From positions 1-64,000 of the forward strand of contig NZ_PHQQ01000014.1 in assembly GCF_002909235.1 (NCBI RefSeq): DNA of 64,000 nucleotides, read 5' to 3'. The DNA is from Arenibacter catalasegens. Lineage in GTDB: Bacteria; Bacteroidota; Bacteroidia; Flavobacteriales; Flavobacteriaceae. Below the pieces are notes generated by a model. That model saw nothing but the letters and a program-made list of their open reading frames with translations, ran no database searches and was not told the origin of the DNA. The translations under genes and the position numbers were made by a program. This document shows positions 61,354 to 64,000 of the stretch, piece after piece (the stretch's first letter is position 1; each line of letters begins with the position of its first letter).

Positions 61354-63837
61354 ATGTTAAAAAATCATCTGAAAATTGCCTTACGATTCTTTTTAAGGAA
61401 CAAACTGTTTACGGGCATCAACGTCTTAGGCCTTTCCATAGGAATAACGGCATTTATTCTGTTGACACAATACATTGCTTTCGAAAAAAGCTATGATAAT
61501 TTTATTCCTGATGTTGATAACCTATATAGGGTTACCCTGACTACAAACTTGGGTGATAATGGTTTTGTTACTTCAGCAACAAATCATCCGATGACGGGCC
61601 CCGCAATGCTATCAGATTTTCCGGAAGTTGAAAGCTATACCCGTATCGCAGATAAGCCAATGGCATTTTCTGGCACCATGAATATTTCATATACCAATAC
61701 CCTTGGTGACGAAATAAAGTCTGATGCCAATGATGATCATATTTATTTTGCTGATAATGCGATTATCAATCTTTTCGATTTACAATTTATTCAAGGCGAT
61801 GTTGCAACGGCACTAAATGAACCTACCTCCGTAATTCTGAGCGAGAAAATAGCCCATCGCTTTTTCGGGACTGAAGACCCTATTGAAAAAATGATAGAGG
61901 TCAATGATAATTTTAAATTAAAGGTAACTGGTGTTTTTAAAGAACGGCCGGACAATACGCACTTACCTATGGGTATGATTGTTTCCTATAACATCTTCGG
62001 CCCAAATGGCGATCATGCCAACAGTTGGGTATGGCCAGAATTTTACAATTATATTAAACTAAAGCCGGGAACAAGTCAGAAGACCGTAGAAGCTAAGTTT
62101 CCGGGATTCGTAAAAAAATATTTGGGGGATATAATGATCGAGCATGGATTTGAAGCAAAAATGGCACTGCAACCCGTTAAGGACATTCATTTAAAATCAC
62201 ACTTATTAAAAGAAATCTCTCCCAATAACAGTGAAGGTACTTTGTACTTTTTATTGATCGTAGCCGGTTTTATCATTGCAATTGCGATGATTAATTTTAT
62301 CAACCTCTCTACCGCCAAATCTATGGAGCGCGCCAAAGAAGTGGGGATTAAAAAAGTAGTTGGTGCTCCTAGATCAGTACTTATACATCAATTTCTATTT
62401 GAGTCGCTTATCATTAATTTTTTTGCTGTTATTATAGCATTTGTATTGATCAATCTCTTGATTCCTTCCTTTAATTCATTGGTAGGAATAGAGGTGTTAA
62501 ACTTTGGAATGTGGGGTGAATGGCAAGTCTGGTTAGCTATGTTAGGTATATTTTTAATAGGAGGTGTTTTAGCAGGTCTTTACCCAGCCTTTGTATTGTC
62601 AGGTTTTGTGCCTATTGAAGTTCTTCGAGGAAAGTTTCATAAAACAACCAAAGGGAATACGCTTCAAAAGGCTTTGGTTGTTTCTCAATTTGCCATTTCA
62701 ATTGCGCTTATTGCGGGAACATACATTGTTTATAATCAATTCTCCTACATGCAGAACCAGGACCTTGGTTTTAATGCTGAACAAAATCTTGTTTTTGGTG
62801 CACCTACATATGCTGATACCACCACGCAGCGGAAAGTAGAATCCTTTAAGCGGGAACTGATTCAAAACCCAAGGATCAATAGTGTTGCCTTGTCCGACGA
62901 AATACCAGGTAAACCAATTATACAAGGGAATACCATACGCCAGGCGCATAAACCAATAGAGTTAGGGGTCAGTGCAAATTTCGTGATTATAGATCAAGAT
63001 TTTATAAAAACCTACGACATTGATCTCTTGGCAGGAAGAGATTTTGTCAAGGAAGATGCTACCTCTTTGTATACAAGAGAGGGTCCGGTTCCATCAGGCC
63101 ATCGGGTCTTGATCAATCGTTCGGCAGCAAGAATATTAGGGTTTTCGGACCCTGGAGCGGCTATTAACAAAAAGATGATATTCAAGTATGGTCCTATCGA
63201 TAGAACAGCCGAAATAATAGGAGTGGTAGAAGACCATCATCAACAATCACTACAAAAAGGGTACGACCCTATTGTTTTTATGAATCTTATGGGCTACGGG
63301 GTTTCGTTTGTCACTGTAAATATTGCAAGTGGTAATATTCCTGAAACAACGGGTCAAATAGAGTCCAAGTTCAAAGAGTTTTTCCCGAACGATTTGTACA
63401 ACTCCTTTTTTATGGATGATTACTTTAATCGGCAGTACCAGGCCGAATCGAAATTCGGAATCATTTGTTTGGTGTTTTCATTGTTGGCAATTTTTATTGC
63501 CGCCTTAGGTCTGTTCGGTCTGGGATCGCATATGGCCATGCAAAAAACCAAGGAGATAAGTGTGCGAAAAGTTATGGGTGCCACAGTGGTACAGGCCTTG
63601 TCAATAATTCCAATAAAGTTGCTGAGCCTAGTCCTATTATCAGGGGCAATAGCCTTACCGGTCATCTATTTCGTCACCAAGAAATGGTTGGAAAAATATG
63701 CCTTCAAAATTGACCTTAGTATTTGGATGTTCGCAGTACCCCTATTGGTAGTCCTTCTGGTTGCGGCATTGTCCATCCTATCACAATCTTTTAAAACGGC
63801 AATGGTTAACCCAGCAGAATCATTGAGAAACGAATAA
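61354..63837 (+). CDS. MacB/FtsX-type ABC permease 4
   Basis: 827 residues, N-terminus MLKNHLKIALRFFLRNKLFTG. TM1 is followed by MacB core 1 (YDNFIPDVDNLYRVTLTTN), three helices with MERAKEVGIKKVVGAPRSVL, TM5 within LVVSQFAISIALIAGTYIVY, core 2, and three final helices with KTKEISVRKVMGATVVQAL. It ends NPAESLRNE. It is the longest of the four complete copies. Confidence 0.92.
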   Translation: MLKNHLKIALRFFLRNKLFTGINVLGLSIGITAFILLTQYIAFEKSYDNFIPDVDNLYRVTLTTNLGDNGFVTSATNHPMTGPAMLSDFPEVESYTRIADKPMAFSGTMNISYTNTLGDEIKSDANDDHIYFADNAIINLFDLQFIQGDVATALNEPTSVILSEKIAHRFFGTEDPIEKMIEVNDNFKLKVTGVFKERPDNTHLPMGMIVSYNIFGPNGDHANSWVWPEFYNYIKLKPGTSQKTVEAKFPGFVKKYLGDIMIEHGFEAKMALQPVKDIHLKSHLLKEISPNNSEGTLYFLLIVAGFIIAIAMINFINLSTAKSMERAKEVGIKKVVGAPRSVLIHQFLFESLIINFFAVIIAFVLINLLIPSFNSLVGIEVLNFGMWGEWQVWLAMLGIFLIGGVLAGLYPAFVLSGFVPIEVLRGKFHKTTKGNTLQKALVVSQFAISIALIAGTYIVYNQFSYMQNQDLGFNAEQNLVFGAPTYADTTTQRKVESFKRELIQNPRINSVALSDEIPGKPIIQGNTIRQAHKPIELGVSANFVIIDQDFIKTYDIDLLAGRDFVKEDATSLYTREGPVPSGHRVLINRSAARILGFSDPGAAINKKMIFKYGPIDRTAEIIGVVEDHHQQSLQKGYDPIVFMNLMGYGVSFVTVNIASGNIPETTGQIESKFKEFFPNDLYNSFFMDDYFNRQYQAESKFGIICLVFSLLAIFIAALGLFGLGSHMAMQKTKEISVRKVMGATVVQALSIIPIKLLSLVLLSGAIALPVIYFVTKKWLEKYAFKIDLSIWMFAVPLLVVLLVAALSILSQSFKTAMVNPAESLRNE

Positions 63838-63961
63838 AGTCAATACTATTTCCGACAAAGGGTAGCGCTTACATAGGAAAACAACGTGAAAAGATAAATC
63901 AAAAACCGAACCGATTCCCCCTCTCCAGGAGGGGGTTAGGGGGAGGACAAAATCGACTGTA
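63838..63961. repeat. Spacer with hairpin before permease 5
   Basis: The right half carries AAATCAAAAACCGAACCGATT, as in the two preceding spacers, and a hairpin CCCCCTC-tccag-GAGGGGG (63917-63935) 26 bases before the next ATG. The stem differs in sequence but not in place. No ACAGT-type units are seen here. Confidence 0.6.
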
Positions 63962-64000
63962 ATGTATAAAAATTATCTTAAAATTGCTTGGCGAAGCATT
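63962..64000 (+). CDS. MacB/FtsX-type ABC permease 5, 5' end only
   Basis: The first 13 codons read MYKNYLKIAWRSI, matching the start of the other permeases (for example MFKNHIKIAWRSL). The gene runs off the window. Confidence 0.8.
   Translation, partial: MYKNYLKIAWRSI

Overview
The window looks like a chromosome segment of a marine Flavobacteriaceae bacterium (Bacteroidota; a Maribacter/Arenibacter/Zobellia-type organism is my inference from gene content, not proven). The reasons are: the gliding/type IX secretion block gldK-gldL-gldM-gldN next to topA; DUF983, ABC-F, M16 and TolC/RND genes of Bacteroidota type; Bacteroidota-style -7 boxes (TAnnTTTG) before several genes; AT-rich spacers; and no Shine-Dalgarno dependence that I could see. 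I recognised no tRNA, rRNA or CRISPR array.

Layout. 1-536: an accessory edge with four 24-bp repeats like those at the end of Bacteroidota IS21-type elements, plus a 33-codon remnant resembling the start of miaB on the minus strand. 537-1784: an LVIVD-repeat lipoprotein. 1901-10397: topA, an arginase-fold protein with degraded metal ligands, and gldKLMN, the core and motor of the type IX secretion system. 10584-13999: FAD oxidoreductase, DUF983 protein, ABC-F ATPase. 14177-15974: two tandem secreted plant-type LRR proteins. 16127-21926: a complete RND efflux operon with TAATG junctions. 22005-26775: CPXCG protein, M16 peptidase, an FGE-fold lipoprotein and a YceI protein.

27704-43189 is the most distinctive region. 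An AraC regulator diverges from two copies of a three-part module: PSCyt1/DUF1549/DUF1553 cytochrome-like protein, Tat-signalled DUF1501 protein, and DUF2231 membrane protein with a CxxCH cytochrome domain. In the second copy the DUF1553 gene is itself duplicated in tandem, and an ApbE flavin transferase closes the block. These families are best known from Planctomycetes and their biochemical role is not established. The set looks like an envelope electron-transfer/hydrolase system.

43231-44238: structured intergenic repeats flank a DUF559 endonuclease-like gene almost to the base. 44298-46734: an M20 amidohydrolase and a Na+/H+ antiporter. 46792-64000: a histidine kinase and sigma-54 activator diverge from a TolC-adaptor-ATPase-permease export locus. 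The shared intergenic region carries a perfect inverted repeat (candidate activator site) and a near-consensus -24/-12 promoter. At least five large MacB/FtsX-type permease genes follow a single ATPase gene, separated by repeat-rich spacers. The last permease runs off the window end.
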